Source: Chloroflexota bacterium
Lineage (GTDB): Bacteria; Chloroflexota; Limnocylindria; Limnocylindrales; CSP1-4
Assembly (NCBI GenBank): GCA_025935925.1
Contig: JAICUI010000020.1
Span: 1-45,073 of the forward strand
Reading direction: 5' to 3'
DNA length: 45,073 nucleotides
Shown piece by piece: positions 24,389-33,307 of this stretch. The notes beneath the pieces are model-generated. The model had not been told where the DNA came from, did not search any database, and worked only from the letters and a program-made list of their open reading frames with translations. How positions within the stretch are numbered: position 1 is the first letter of the stretch; the number at the start of each line of letters is the position of its first letter. The translations under genes were made by a program, and so were the position numbers.

Positions 24389-25930
24389 TCAGTCGAACGA
24401 GACGTCCCGGACGTGCTCGCCGATGGTCAGGCCCGCGACCCGCGCCGCCGTCGCGGCGTCCCGCAGCCGCACGCCGTTCACGACGACGTTCGAGAGCCGC
24501 AGCCCTTCGACCGCGTGACCCTCGTCGGCGCCCTCGAAGACGGGCACCGCGGCGCCCTCGGCCGGACGGGACGGCCGGAACTGCGCGTACCACGTCCACG
24601 GCGACGCGGGCGGCTCGTACGCGGGCGCGGTGACGTCCTCGAACGCGAGGTCGCGGATCGAGCCCAGGGCGGCATCGGGGTCGCGGACGCCGATGACCTG
24701 CTCCACGAGGTGCTCCACCCCGGCCCCGACGCGGATCCCCCGGAACGTGACGCGGTCGTACGTCGCCCCGTCGCGGACCACGACCGACATCGCCCGGCCC
24801 GAGTCGAACACGTCGCAGTCCTCGAACCGGATGTCGGAGAAGCGTTCGGCGTCCGACTCGGTGCCGACCTTGAGCGCTGCGTCGACCGAGCTCACGACGC
24901 AGCCGTTCGTCGCGATCCGCGCCGGGTCGCGGCGGAACCCGCCGTTGCCGGACGCCTTGACACAGATCGCGTCGTCCTTCGTGTGGACGAACGTGCCGTC
25001 GATGGTGACGTGGGTCGACATGTCGACGTCGACGCCGTCCGTGTTGAGGACGCGCCGGTCGTTGACGAGCTTCAGGTTCCGCAGCGTGACCTCGCGCGAC
25101 GCGAGCACGTGCAGCGACCACGCCGCGGCGTCCCGGAACAGCACGTCCTCGACGACCACGCGCTCGCTGTCCCGGACCCGCAGGAGGTTCGGCGCCGCGT
25201 TCCGGCGCGTCCGCAGGTGCGTGCCCGCGCCGTCGATCGTGCCGCGGCCGGTGATCCGGACGTCTGCCGCGCGGTCGACGAGCAGCAGGCGCGAGAAGGT
25301 CATCGTCCGGCCGAGGTACCGGACGTCGGGCGCGAGCGTGTCGTCGCCCGCGCTCTCGCGCGTGCCGGGATCGAGGGCGTAGTCGGCCGGGTCGCGGCTG
25401 CCCTGGAGGACGGCTCCCGCCGCGACGTGGAGCGTGGCGCCGTCCGGGATGCGGAGCGTGCCGCTCCGGTACCGGCCGCCGACGACCGTCACCACCCCGC
25501 CGCCGCGGGCGCCGTCGAGCGCCGCCTGGAGCGCCGCGGTGGACAGCCGACGACCCGTTGGATCCGCGCCGAGGTCGCGCGGATCGACCCCGCCCTCGAT
25601 CTCGGTTGCCGGCGGATCGCCGAACAGGAACAGCCGTCCGAGGCTGTCTACACGCACGACCACCGGCCCGGGAGCGGCGAGCACGATCCGCAGCACGCCT
25701 CGGTCGACCCCGAGATCGTCGACCCGGGACGCCGGAAACGCCTCGAACGTCTCGATGGAGGGACGGTTCGCCGCCGCGACCTCGACGACGACCGGACCGT
25801 CCATCTCGAACCGCGCATAGGCGACGTCCCGGAACGCCTCGACGAACGCGGGCTGGCCATCGATCCGCACTCGGTACGTCGCGCTCCGCCGCGCGCCGGG
25901 CGGCGGCGGGAGCGGCCGGGCGGCGGTCAC
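24389..25930 (-). CDS. Glycoside hydrolase family 28-like (polygalacturonase-type beta-helix)
   Basis: 513 aa. An N-terminal beta-sandwich-like region (about 15-115) precedes the parallel beta-helix. Motifs: DGARGGGVVTVVGGRY and LHVAAGAVLQGS mark the entry coils; LNTDGVDVDMS (Asp298) and HTKDDAICVKASG (Asp319, Asp320) are the GH28 catalytic Asp motifs. The GHG motif is replaced by SSVDAALKVGTES, as in several bacterial GH28 subgroups. Pectin or another uronic-acid polymer is the expected class of substrate. There is no signal peptide, so the enzyme may act on oligosaccharides inside the cell. GTG 25930 is the most likely start, but no good SD is present, so it is uncertain. Confidence 0.8.
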   Translation of the reverse strand: MTAARPLPPPPGARRSATYRVRIDGQPAFVEAFRDVAYARFEMDGPVVVEVAAANRPSIETFEAFPASRVDDLGVDRGVLRIVLAAPGPVVVRVDSLGRLFLFGDPPATEIEGGVDPRDLGADPTGRRLSTAALQAALDGARGGGVVTVVGGRYRSGTLRIPDGATLHVAAGAVLQGSRDPADYALDPGTRESAGDDTLAPDVRYLGRTMTFSRLLLVDRAADVRITGRGTIDGAGTHLRTRRNAAPNLLRVRDSERVVVEDVLFRDAAAWSLHVLASREVTLRNLKLVNDRRVLNTDGVDVDMSTHVTIDGTFVHTKDDAICVKASGNGGFRRDPARIATNGCVVSSVDAALKVGTESDAERFSDIRFEDCDVFDSGRAMSVVVRDGATYDRVTFRGIRVGAGVEHLVEQVIGVRDPDAALGSIRDLAFEDVTAPAYEPPASPWTWYAQFRPSRPAEGAAVPVFEGADEGHAVEGLRLSNVVVNGVRLRDAATAARVAGLTIGEHVRDVSFD

Positions 25931-25967
25931 GCGCGTCCCGCGGCCTGTAACGACCGGCGCGTGCCCC

Positions 25968-27458
25968 TCACCGAGCGGTCGTCCGCCCGGCCTTGGGCGC
26001 CTCGGCTTCGGCCGCCGGGGCGGTGTTCGTGGAATGGCCGCTGCCGCCGAAGACGCGGGTCGCGCGCCCGACGAGCAGCACGTCGACGCCACCCGCGACG
26101 GCGCTCGCGGCGGGCACGAGGATCCGCGTCCGGACGCCGGCCACCGTCGCCACGAGGATGTCGCCGATCGCGACGCCAACGCCGATGAACAGCGCCGCCG
26201 CGACGGCGTCGATCAGCCCGGCGAGCCTCGCCACGTCGGTGACCGCGAGCATCGCCTGGACCAGCACCAGGCCCGGGAGCAACGGCAGGATCGCCGGGAC
26301 CACGAACAGCACGGGGAGGCTGCGCCGCCACTGGGCCACGATCCGGCCACCGCCGCCGATGAGCGTCGCCGCGAGAAACGTCGCGAGCGCCGCATCGCCG
26401 TGCGCCCATGCGGCCGTCACGTCGTGGAGCGACCACGCGACCGCGCCCAGCGCGGCGGCGTAGGCCACCTCGCGCCGCGGGACGCCGAGCTGGATGGCGA
26501 AGCCGCCGACGGCCAGCAGGGCCGCGACGACGAGGACGACCGGCGTCCAGCTCGCAGGTCCTTCGACATCGAGCAGGAGCTGGACGCCGAAGACGGCCGC
26601 GAACCGGCTCGCCAGGGCGAGCCCGCCGGCGATCGCTGCCCCCGTGACGAGCGCCTCGGCGAGCCGCGCGGTCCCGGAGACGATGGAGCCGCTGACGAGG
26701 TCCCGGAACCCGGAGACGAGCGCGTAGCCCGGGAGGAACCGGAGCAGGCTCCCCGTCAGGACGAGCCCGCCGTCGATGCCCACCCCGAGGACGACCAGGA
26801 TCGCGACCAGCGTCGCCGACGCCCCCGCGCCGAACGCGACACGAAAGAACGGCGGGAGCGACGTCCGGTCGAGGGCGATGAGCGCCGGCTGGATGGCGAC
26901 CGCGACCGCGAGGGTCGCGAGGGCGTCGAGCGCGTTGCCGCCGAAGATGATCGTGGACCCGAGCGCGGACATCGCCGGCGCCAGGAACGTCGTGACGGCG
27001 CGATAGGCCGGCCGGCCGGCATCCACCTCGGCCAGGCCCGCCTCGACGTCGTCGAGCGTCAGGGCGCCCGTGCGCGCACGGCCGACGAGCTGCGAGAGGG
27101 CCGCCAGGCGGTCGAAGTCGACGGTTCGGTCGCGCACGAAATGGAACGCCGTGATCGGCGGCCGGTCACCCCGGTCCAGCGAGATGGACACCATCGAGAA
27201 GTTGACGGCCGCCTGGACCGGACCCAGCCCGAAGGCACGGGCCAGCGAGCGCATGTCGTGCTCGATGTCGTCCGTCGGCGCCCCGGAGCCGAGCATCCCC
27301 ACGGCGACCCGGAGGATGACCCGCAGGACGCGGGCCGGCTCGGGCGCGGCGTCGGGTGCCCCAGCCGGCGCCTCGCGTGCCGCGGCCGGCCCTTCGCGTG
27401 CCGCGGCTTCGCGTGCGACCGCCTGCGCGCCGGCAGCCGGCTCGATGGGGCCGTTCAC
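25968..27458 (-). CDS. Threonine/serine exporter ThrE family protein
   Basis: About 496 aa. The cytoplasmic N-terminal half (ThrE/DUF1212, about 40-190) has MLGSGAPTDDIEHDM and the typical NFSMVSISLDRGD strand; the C-terminal half is membrane-embedded with about ten hydrophobic segments and ends in the ThrE_2-like part (RRSLPVLFVVPAILPLLPGL). Family members export L-threonine and L-serine by proton antiport. Both domains are fused, as in Corynebacterium ThrE. GTG 27458 lacks a clear SD and the first 40 residues are Ala/Glu-rich, so the true start could be later. It reads towards the GH28 gene (37 nt gap). Confidence 0.85.
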   Translation of the reverse strand: MNGPIEPAAGAQAVAREAAAREGPAAAREAPAGAPDAAPEPARVLRVILRVAVGMLGSGAPTDDIEHDMRSLARAFGLGPVQAAVNFSMVSISLDRGDRPPITAFHFVRDRTVDFDRLAALSQLVGRARTGALTLDDVEAGLAEVDAGRPAYRAVTTFLAPAMSALGSTIIFGGNALDALATLAVAVAIQPALIALDRTSLPPFFRVAFGAGASATLVAILVVLGVGIDGGLVLTGSLLRFLPGYALVSGFRDLVSGSIVSGTARLAEALVTGAAIAGGLALASRFAAVFGVQLLLDVEGPASWTPVVLVVAALLAVGGFAIQLGVPRREVAYAAALGAVAWSLHDVTAAWAHGDAALATFLAATLIGGGGRIVAQWRRSLPVLFVVPAILPLLPGLVLVQAMLAVTDVARLAGLIDAVAAALFIGVGVAIGDILVATVAGVRTRILVPAASAVAGGVDVLLVGRATRVFGGSGHSTNTAPAAEAEAPKAGRTTAR

Positions 27459-27550
27459 GCGGCGATGGTCGCATGCGGCGGGCCGGCCTGCGGGCCCGTC
27501 CGGCCGGCAAGCACCGGAGCCGAACCCGCCGGCGAAACGGCGTCCGCGGG

Positions 27551-28195
27551 CTAGACCCCCGCGGCCTTCTTCGCGGCGGCGGCCTCGGCGTCGATCTGCA
27601 TCGCCAGCGCCTTGTCGACGGACTTCTGGACGACGCGGTCCGCCTTGTCGAGCGCGCGCCGCACCTGGGCGGCAGCCCGGTCCTCGACGAGGGCGAGGAT
27701 CCCCGACGTCCCGGGCTGGAGCGCGTCCTCGAGCTGCTTCTCGACCTCGCTGCGGCGCACGAGGTTCCGGATCTTCCCGGCCGCGGCGCCGACGGTGCCG
27801 CCCGCGACCGCACCGGCGACCAGCGACGGCGGGAACAGCGCGGCGAGGGCGATCCCCCCGACGACGCCCCATTTGAGGCCGCCGCGCGTGCTGTGCTCGG
27901 TGAGCTCCTCGAGGTGGACCTTGCCGTCGGCCTCCCGGCGCGCGACCACCACGCCGTCGATGGCCAGCGTCGTCGTCGTCTCGAGCTCGCGAAGCTCGTC
28001 GTACGCCTGCGAGGCGGCCGCCGTGTCGGCGAACTGGGCCACGAACAGCACGTAGACGCCGTCCGTGACCGCGGCGATCGCGGCGTCCGGCGCCGTGCGG
28101 ATGTCCGGCGCGCTGCTCGCGCCGGGCTCGTCGGTCGCCGCCGCGTCTCCGGAGTCGGGAGCGGCGGTCTCTGTGGCATCCGGCTGATCGGTCAT
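27551..28195 (-). CDS. DUF1269-family membrane protein
   Basis: 214 aa. A flexible acidic N terminus (1-45) precedes a ferredoxin-like region, VYVLFVAQFADTAAASQAYDEL, then LEELTEHSTRGGLKWG, and a Gly-rich membrane hairpin (VVGGIALAALFPPSLVAGAV...GTVGAAAG, about 127-160). A helical C-terminal domain follows. This order is that of DUF1269, a family of stress-related membrane proteins of unknown function. GGAGG lies 8 nt upstream of ATG 28195. The following SHOCT gene is upstream on the same strand, separated by 193 nt that contain a terminator-like hairpin. Confidence 0.82.
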   Translation of the reverse strand: MTDQPDATETAAPDSGDAAATDEPGASSAPDIRTAPDAAIAAVTDGVYVLFVAQFADTAAASQAYDELRELETTTTLAIDGVVVARREADGKVHLEELTEHSTRGGLKWGVVGGIALAALFPPSLVAGAVAGGTVGAAAGKIRNLVRRSEVEKQLEDALQPGTSGILALVEDRAAAQVRRALDKADRVVQKSVDKALAMQIDAEAAAAKKAAGV

Positions 28196-28340
28196 GGCGT
28201 CGCCTCCGGGGTCGGCACCGGCGGATCCCCCGCCCGGGCGTGCCGTGCTCGACCCTATCCCGCGCTCCGCCCACCCCGCACCGCCCGATCCGGGCGATGG
28301 ATCGCGGTGCGCCCGACGGCGGTCGGCGCGCGGGAATCGA

Positions 28341-28368
28341 GAAGCCGGCCCCTCGCGGGACCGGCTTC
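28341..28368 (-). terminator. Hairpin after the SHOCT gene
   Basis: GAAGCCGG (28341-28348) and CCGGCTTC (28361-28368), 8-bp arms, 12-nt loop able to pair further (CCCC/GGGA). It lies 20 nt beyond the SHOCT gene stop. The arms match the outer part of the parB hairpin. No T-tract. Confidence 0.5.
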
Positions 28369-28388
28369 GGAGGTGGGAGCGCCGGGGA

Positions 28389-28805
28389 TCAGCTCGCCGG
28401 GGCGGCCGGCGTCGACGCACCCGCGGCGGCCGAGGCCGGCGCGCCGGCGTCGGCCAGCAGCTTGCCCTTGAGCGCCTCGTACTGCTCCGCGCTGATCACG
28501 CTCGCGTCGCGAAGCTGCGTGAGCTTCGTGAGCTCGTCGGCGGTGGAGACGCCCGCGACGGCCTTGGCCGCGGCGTCGGCCCGCGCGATGTTCTGCACGT
28601 CCTGGGCCGTCATCTTCGGGCGCGCGATCATGTAGATCAGGCAGCCGAGGAACGGCAGGACGAAGATGACGATGATCCACACGGCCTTCATCCCACCGCT
28701 CAGGTCCGCCCGGCGGAAGATGTCCGAGAACACCGAGATGAAGATCATCAACGCCATGGTCCAGAAGAACAGCCAGACCACGGTGATCAGGAAGTCGCCC
28801 AGCAT
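28389..28805 (-). CDS. PLDc_N plus SHOCT domain membrane protein
   Basis: 138 aa. Two membrane segments: FLITVVWLFFWTMALMIFIS (5-24) and AVWIIVIFVLPFLGCLIYMI (about 41-60), the second being the PLDc_N-type motif ending in ARP. A C-terminal SHOCT domain is seen as LTKLTQLRDASVISAEQYEALKGKLL (about 92-117), a short two-helix oligomerisation module. The end is an Ala/Ser/Pro tail. Proteins with this pair are common in high-GC bacteria and are linked to membrane stress. The ATG at 28805 follows AAGGTGG by 6 nt. Confidence 0.84.
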   Translation of the reverse strand: MLGDFLITVVWLFFWTMALMIFISVFSDIFRRADLSGGMKAVWIIVIFVLPFLGCLIYMIARPKMTAQDVQNIARADAAAKAVAGVSTADELTKLTQLRDASVISAEQYEALKGKLLADAGAPASAAAGASTPAAPAS

Positions 28806-28944
28806 CTAGCACCACCTTGAGGGGCCGGGCATGACGGTCGTCCCCGGCGAACGCGGCCTATTGTGCCGCCTCGCACGGGTGATGCGCGAGCGGCATCCGA
28901 GCGCCTAGCGTCATCGGCGGAACGAGGGGCACGAGGAGGGACGC

Positions 28945-29850
28945 ATGACCGGCGACGCACGACCCCGGAACCATCGACGTCGGGACCGCGCGCTCGGCGG
29001 TGCGGGGCAGGTCGCCGGCGTCATCGGGATCGTCGTGTGCGTGCTCCTCGCGGTCGGCGTGCTGCTCGGCCGGGGATGGGCCGTCGACACGACCGACGGG
29101 TTGTCCCAGCGCGTCGACCAGGGAATCGGCCGCGCCGTCCCTCCGCTGACGACGGCGTCGGCGCTGGTCGGCGACGTGTCCGGCCGGATCGGCGACGTGG
29201 CCGCCGCTGCCGACGGGGTGGCCGCGCTCCCCGCGCCACGCAGCGAGCAGCTCCAGGACCTCCAGGCCAAGCTGCAGGCGCTGGCCGATCGATATCTCGA
29301 GCTCCGCGCGACGTACGCGGACGTCCGCGAGCAGGTCGCCTCGGTGATCGCCCGCATCCAGGCCGTCGACGCGCTCCTGCCCGGGGTCGACCTCCCGAGC
29401 GGACCCGTCGACCGGCTCCGGGACCTGGACGCGCGGATCCAGCAGGTGGACGCGGCGATCACCGACGTCATCGGCGCGGACCTCCTCGGGAGCACCGTCG
29501 ACCAGACGGCCGCCCGCATCGCGGCACGCGCGCGCGAGGCCCAGGCGAACCTCGACGGCGTCTCCGACCGGCTCGCGGCGGTGGCGAGCGACCTGCAGGC
29601 GCTCCAGGCCGACCTCGCGAACATCACGTCGACCGCGAAGACGGCCATCACGCTCGGCGCGGTCGCGCTGGTGATCCTGTTCCTCTACCTCGCGCTGCTG
29701 CACTGGATCCTGTTCCGCGTCAGCCGGCGGCTCTGGCTCGCAAGCGGCGGCCCGGCACCCGCGCCGAGCGCGCCGGCGATGCCCACGCCGCCGGACGACG
29801 CGTCGACGAGCGACGACGCACCGACCGAACCGGTGCCTGGACCGGCCTGA
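28945..29850 (+). CDS. Two-TM protein with long extracytoplasmic coiled coil
   Basis: 301 aa, no family assigned. A basic N terminus (RPRNHRRRDR) leads to TM1 (VAGVIGIVVCVLLAVGVLLG, about 23-42). A 185-residue helical region with coiled-coil heptads follows (EQLQDLQAKLQALADRYLEL; LDGVSDRLAAVASDLQALQA), then TM2 (AITLGAVALVILFLYLALLHWIL, about 233-255) and a Pro/Ala/Asp-rich C-terminal tail inside. By charge, the coil should lie outside the membrane. It precedes the lipoprotein gene by 144 nt on the same strand. Confidence 0.75.
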   Translation: MTGDARPRNHRRRDRALGGAGQVAGVIGIVVCVLLAVGVLLGRGWAVDTTDGLSQRVDQGIGRAVPPLTTASALVGDVSGRIGDVAAAADGVAALPAPRSEQLQDLQAKLQALADRYLELRATYADVREQVASVIARIQAVDALLPGVDLPSGPVDRLRDLDARIQQVDAAITDVIGADLLGSTVDQTAARIAARAREAQANLDGVSDRLAAVASDLQALQADLANITSTAKTAITLGAVALVILFLYLALLHWILFRVSRRLWLASGGPAPAPSAPAMPTPPDDASTSDDAPTEPVPGPA

Positions 29851-29994
29851 GCGGGGATCACCGCCCGCCCGTTCAAGCGGATTCGTGCTTGACGCCGCTC
29901 TCCCGGATGTCACACGCTCCGCGCCACGTGGCACCGGAAGCGGGTGGAGGAGCCGCCCGCGGCGGGGCGGTGTCGACGCGCCTTGGAGGTTGGG

Positions 29995-30456
29995 ATGCGG
30001 CGCATCCTGGCGGTGCTCATCCTGGGAGCGGTGGTCGCCGCGTGCGGCGGCGGTGCGCCGGCCGGCAACGCCGGGGGCGGAGGAGGCGGCGCGGGCGCAG
30101 CGCCGGTCGCGAACGGCGCGGTTCCCCCGGGCAGCACGGTGTACTTCGGCAGCGCCTACGACCCGACGACGTTCGCCGTCGCGGACAAGTCGACGAAGGC
30201 GAAGGTCGGGGCACCGATCGTCGCGGTCGGCAAGGCGCTCGCGCCCATCGATGGAAGCGACATCAGGATCGAGATCAAGCTCAACGGGAACGCGAAGCCG
30301 CTGCGTCCGCCCGATGCCATGGACAACCCCACGAGCGCCTCGTTCTTCGCGTCCGACCTCCGCAAGGACGGGCTGACACCCGGGACGTGGATCGTGTCGT
30401 TCGTGAACGGCAGCAACCGGGTGATCGCGTCGGGATTCCTCAGCGTCGAGCCGTGA
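29995..30456 (+). CDS. Secreted lipoprotein, 153 aa
   Basis: Start ATG 29995 with GGAGGT 4 nt upstream. A lipoprotein signal is clear: MRRILAVLILGAVVAAC, lipobox VVAAC, so diacylation at Cys17. A Gly-rich spacer (about 18-38) follows. The mature domain is small and beta-rich (VYFGSAYDPTTFAVADKS, IRIEIKLNGNAKPLRPPD, GTWIVSFVNGSNRVIASGFLSV), resembling a single Ig- or lipocalin-like domain. No family recognised. It is preceded by inverted repeats and followed by a 274-nt gap before cysE. Confidence 0.78.
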   Translation: MRRILAVLILGAVVAACGGGAPAGNAGGGGGGAGAAPVANGAVPPGSTVYFGSAYDPTTFAVADKSTKAKVGAPIVAVGKALAPIDGSDIRIEIKLNGNAKPLRPPDAMDNPTSASFFASDLRKDGLTPGTWIVSFVNGSNRVIASGFLSVEP

Positions 30457-30730
30457 CGGAGCGGTGAACGCGGCGGCGGCCCGGCGGCGGCGCGGCGTCG
30501 GCCCGCGTGCCGCCTCGCCAGTTGACGCCGGGCCGCAACCGACGGCATCGTTCCGGCATGGCATCCCAGCGGCTCACCTGCGCGTGTCCCGGGCGGCATT
30601 GACGCCGCCTGACCCGAACGCGCTTCGCGCCGCCCGCGGCTGATCCGCGCCCGTCGCCCGCGAACGCGCGTCGCGCCCCCTGCGCCCGCCGCCCCGCGGC
30701 CCAGCCTCGAACCCCGAACCGGTGCCAACC
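30457..30730. other. Gap before cysE with short inverted repeats
   Basis: No gene was found here. GGCGGC (30592-30597) / GCCGCC (30604-30609) flank ATTGAC. The 9-mer TTGACGCCG occurs at 30522-30530 and 30599-30607, and once more upstream of the lipoprotein at 29889-29897. I found no -10 element at the right distance and no recognisable cysteine, SAM or T-box riboswitch. The cysE promoter is presumably here. Confidence 0.3.
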
Positions 30731-31627
30731 ATGACCGCCCGCCCGTCCCACCCGGAGCCGTCGTCTGCGACCCACCCGGCCGACGTGCCGCTCGACCTCG
30801 CGACCCTCGCCGCGCACATCGCCGAGGACGAGGCGGGCGCCTTCGGCCGGCTCCCCGACCGCGCGCAGGTCGCCGCGTTCGCCGACGCGATCGTCGACCT
30901 GCTGTTTCCCGTCGGCACGCACGCACCCCGGACGCCCGCCGGCATCCGCGCGGAGCTCGAGGCGCGCTGCCGCGCGCTGACGCCGCTGCTCGAGCCGATG
31001 CGCGACAAGCTGCCGGCGCCCGCCGCGGACGTCGCGCGCGCGTTCATGGATCGGCTGCCCGGGATCCACGAGCAGATCACGCTCGACGCGCGGGCGATCG
31101 AGGCCGGCGACCCCGCCGCGCACGGCATCGCCGAGGTCGTCCTCGCCTACCCCGGCTTCCAGGCGATGGCGTTCTACCGGATCGCCCACGCGCTGTACGA
31201 GCAGGGCGTCCCGCTCGTGCCGCGGATGATCGCGGAGATCGCGCACCGGCGGAGCGGCATCGACATCCACCCCGCCGCGACGATCGGCCGCGCGATGTGC
31301 ATCGACCACGGGACCGGCATCGTCGTCGGCGAGACCGCGGTCATCGGCGACAACGTCAAGCTCTACCAGGGCGTCACGCTCGGGGCCCTGTCGGTGACCA
31401 AGGAGGCCGCCGGCACCAAGCGCCACCCCACGATCGAGGACCGAGTGGTGATCTACGCCAACGCGACCGTGCTCGGCGGGGACACCGTCGTCGGCGCGGA
31501 CTCGATCATCGGCGGGAACGTCTGGCTGACCCATTCCGTGCCTCCCTGGTCGCTGGTCTACCACCAGAGCCAGGTCCGGGTCCGCACCGTCGCCGAGATG
31601 GCCGACCCGATCGACTTCGTCATCTGA
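30731..31627 (+). CDS. cysE: Serine O-acetyltransferase (EpsC/CysE type)
   Basis: 298 aa, first step of cysteine synthesis: serine plus acetyl-CoA to O-acetylserine. The N-terminal helical part (1-165) is longer than in E. coli CysE, as in EpsC-like enzymes. The left-handed beta-helix C terminus shows HRRSGIDIHPAATIGRAMCI, DHGTGIVVGETAVIGDNVKL, YQGVTLGALSV and IEDRVVIYANATVLGGDTVV; catalytic His is in the DHGTG motif. I prefer ATG 30731; the in-frame GTG at 30722 is an alternative. Neither has a clear SD. It is followed at 51 nt by cysK, the next enzyme, so they form an operon. Confidence 0.95.
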   Translation: MTARPSHPEPSSATHPADVPLDLATLAAHIAEDEAGAFGRLPDRAQVAAFADAIVDLLFPVGTHAPRTPAGIRAELEARCRALTPLLEPMRDKLPAPAADVARAFMDRLPGIHEQITLDARAIEAGDPAAHGIAEVVLAYPGFQAMAFYRIAHALYEQGVPLVPRMIAEIAHRRSGIDIHPAATIGRAMCIDHGTGIVVGETAVIGDNVKLYQGVTLGALSVTKEAAGTKRHPTIEDRVVIYANATVLGGDTVVGADSIIGGNVWLTHSVPPWSLVYHQSQVRVRTVAEMADPIDFVI

Positions 31628-31678
31628 TCCTCGGCGCCATCCAGGCGTCGTGAGCCCAAGGGAAAGGAACCCGTCCGC

Positions 31679-32593
31679 ATGATCTTCAACAACGTCCTCG
31701 AGACGATCGGGAACACGCCGCACGTGCGGATCAACAAGCTGTTCGACCCGCGCGTCGACGTCTGGGTCAAGCTCGAGCGCGCCAACCCCGGCGGCAGCGT
31801 CAAGGACCGCATCGGGCTCGCGATGATCGAGGACGCGGAGCAGCGCGGCATCCTCAACAAGGACTCGGTGATCATCGAGCCGACGTCGGGCAACACGGGC
31901 ATCGGGCTCGCGCTGACCGGCGCCGTGAAGGGCTACCGCGTCATCCTCGTGATGCCGGAGTCGATGACGATCGAGCGGCGCAAGATCCTGCAGCTGTACG
32001 GCGCCGAGCTCGACCTCACGCCCAAGGAGCTCGGGATGAAGGGCGCGATGGCCCGCGCGAACGAGCTGAAGGAGCAGATCCCCAACAGCTGGATCCCGAT
32101 GCAGTTCGAGAACCCGGCCAACGTCGAGGTCCACAAGCGGACCACCGCCGAGGAGATCGCCCGCGACTTCCCGGACGGCCTCGACTACATCATCACGGGC
32201 GTCGGCACCGGCGGCCACATCACGGGCGTGGCAGAGGTGCTCAAGCCGCGCTGGCCGCAGCTCAAGGTGTTCGCGGTCGAGCCGACGCTGTCGCCGGTCC
32301 TGTCCGGCGGCACGCACTCCCCGCATCCCATCCAGGGCATCGGCGCCGGGTTCATCCCGGCGGTGATGCGGACCGACCTGCTCGACGGCGTGATCCTGGT
32401 CGACGCCAAGGACGCCGTCGCGTGGACGCGGCGAGCGGCGAGGGAGGAGGGGCTGCTGATCGGCGTGTCGTCGGGCGCGGCGCTGTCGGCGGTCGCCCAG
32501 AAGATCCCGGACATGGCCGACGGGTCGAAGGTCCTGACCTTCAACTACGACACCGGCGAGCGCTACCTCTCGGTCGACGCCCTGTTCGCGTGA
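31679..32593 (+). CDS. cysK: Cysteine synthase A (O-acetylserine sulfhydrylase)
   Basis: 304-aa PLP enzyme, O-acetylserine plus sulfide to cysteine. The PLP lysine is Lys42 in [15 protein letters not shown] (68-74) is the substrate loop; GTGGHITG binds the cofactor phosphate; GVSSGAAL follows near the C terminus. The N terminus has NTPHVRIN, which resembles NTPLVRLN. The length (304) is close to CysK. AAAGGAAC lies 10 nt upstream of ATG 31679. With cysE it forms a two-gene pathway operon and probably the cysteine synthase complex, since the CysE C terminus is DFVI, ending in Ile as that complex requires. Confidence 0.96.
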   Translation: MIFNNVLETIGNTPHVRINKLFDPRVDVWVKLERANPGGSVKDRIGLAMIEDAEQRGILNKDSVIIEPTSGNTGIGLALTGAVKGYRVILVMPESMTIERRKILQLYGAELDLTPKELGMKGAMARANELKEQIPNSWIPMQFENPANVEVHKRTTAEEIARDFPDGLDYIITGVGTGGHITGVAEVLKPRWPQLKVFAVEPTLSPVLSGGTHSPHPIQGIGAGFIPAVMRTDLLDGVILVDAKDAVAWTRRAAREEGLLIGVSSGAALSAVAQKIPDMADGSKVLTFNYDTGERYLSVDALFA

Positions 32594-32689
32594 CCCGGCG
32601 GGCCGGTCGCCCGCGCTAGGACCTTCGGCGCCCGCCGCCCGACGACCGTCGAGTGGCGGGCCGCTGCGTCCCGCGCCGACGATCCGCGC

Positions 32690-33181
32690 ATGGACGCCAT
32701 CGAGATCCCCGCGCCGGGCGGCTGGGACGACCCCTTCACCGGCATCGCGGGCCCCGACCTGTGGCGCCGGCTGCTGGTCGGCGAGGTCGCCCGCAGCGCG
32801 CGCTACCAGCGGTCGCTGACCGTCGTGGCGATCGAGGTCCACGGCACCGACGACCTCGCGGAGACGTACGGCGTCGACCTCGCGCGGCAGGTGCTGCGCG
32901 CCACGGCCCAGTCGCTGCTCCGTGCATCCCGCGCGAGCGACACGTGCGCGCGCATCGCGCCGACGCGGTTCGGGGTCGTGCTCGTCGAGACCGACGAGGT
33001 CCAGGCCGTGAACTTCGTGGAGCGCGTGCGCGACGACCTGCCGCGCCGGATGCCGCGCGGCGTGACGACGCTCCGGCTCGGGTTCGGCTGGGCGAGCCCG
33101 CGGCGCGCCGAATCGGCCGAGGCGCTCGTCACGCGCGCCTCGACCCGGCTGATGGTCGAGCTCCTGGGCGACCGCGGGTAG
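32690..33181 (+). CDS. Degenerate GGDEF-domain protein 1
   Basis: 163 aa, essentially a stand-alone GGDEF fold. The opening DPFTGIAGPDLWRRLL corresponds to the DxLTGLxNR helix of diguanylate cyclases, VVAIEVHGTDDLAETYG to the metal-binding strand region, and CARIAPTRFGVVLVETD to the active-site hairpin. At the GG(D/E)EF position it has APTRF, so cyclase catalysis is lost; metal Asp residues are also missing. It is about 60% identical, without gaps, to the next gene. The ATG has no SD; GACGAT ends 6 nt upstream, compatible with leaderless initiation. A binding or scaffolding role in signalling is possible. Confidence 0.75.
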   Translation: MDAIEIPAPGGWDDPFTGIAGPDLWRRLLVGEVARSARYQRSLTVVAIEVHGTDDLAETYGVDLARQVLRATAQSLLRASRASDTCARIAPTRFGVVLVETDEVQAVNFVERVRDDLPRRMPRGVTTLRLGFGWASPRRAESAEALVTRASTRLMVELLGDRG

Positions 33182-33307
33182 GACCATCGGGTCATCCGCG
33201 CCGGCCGACCGGCCGATGGCCGAAGGTGGTGCGCCGGCGCACGCTGCCCGCCAGTTGGTGGCCGGACGGACCACGGGGGCTGGCATTGCGCGTCGGGAGG
33301 ACGCCAC

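Noticed and set aside
30457-30730. Cysteine/SAM riboswitch or T-box before cysE
   Set aside because: No conserved aptamer core or T-box motif can be recognised; only short GC-rich dyads are present.
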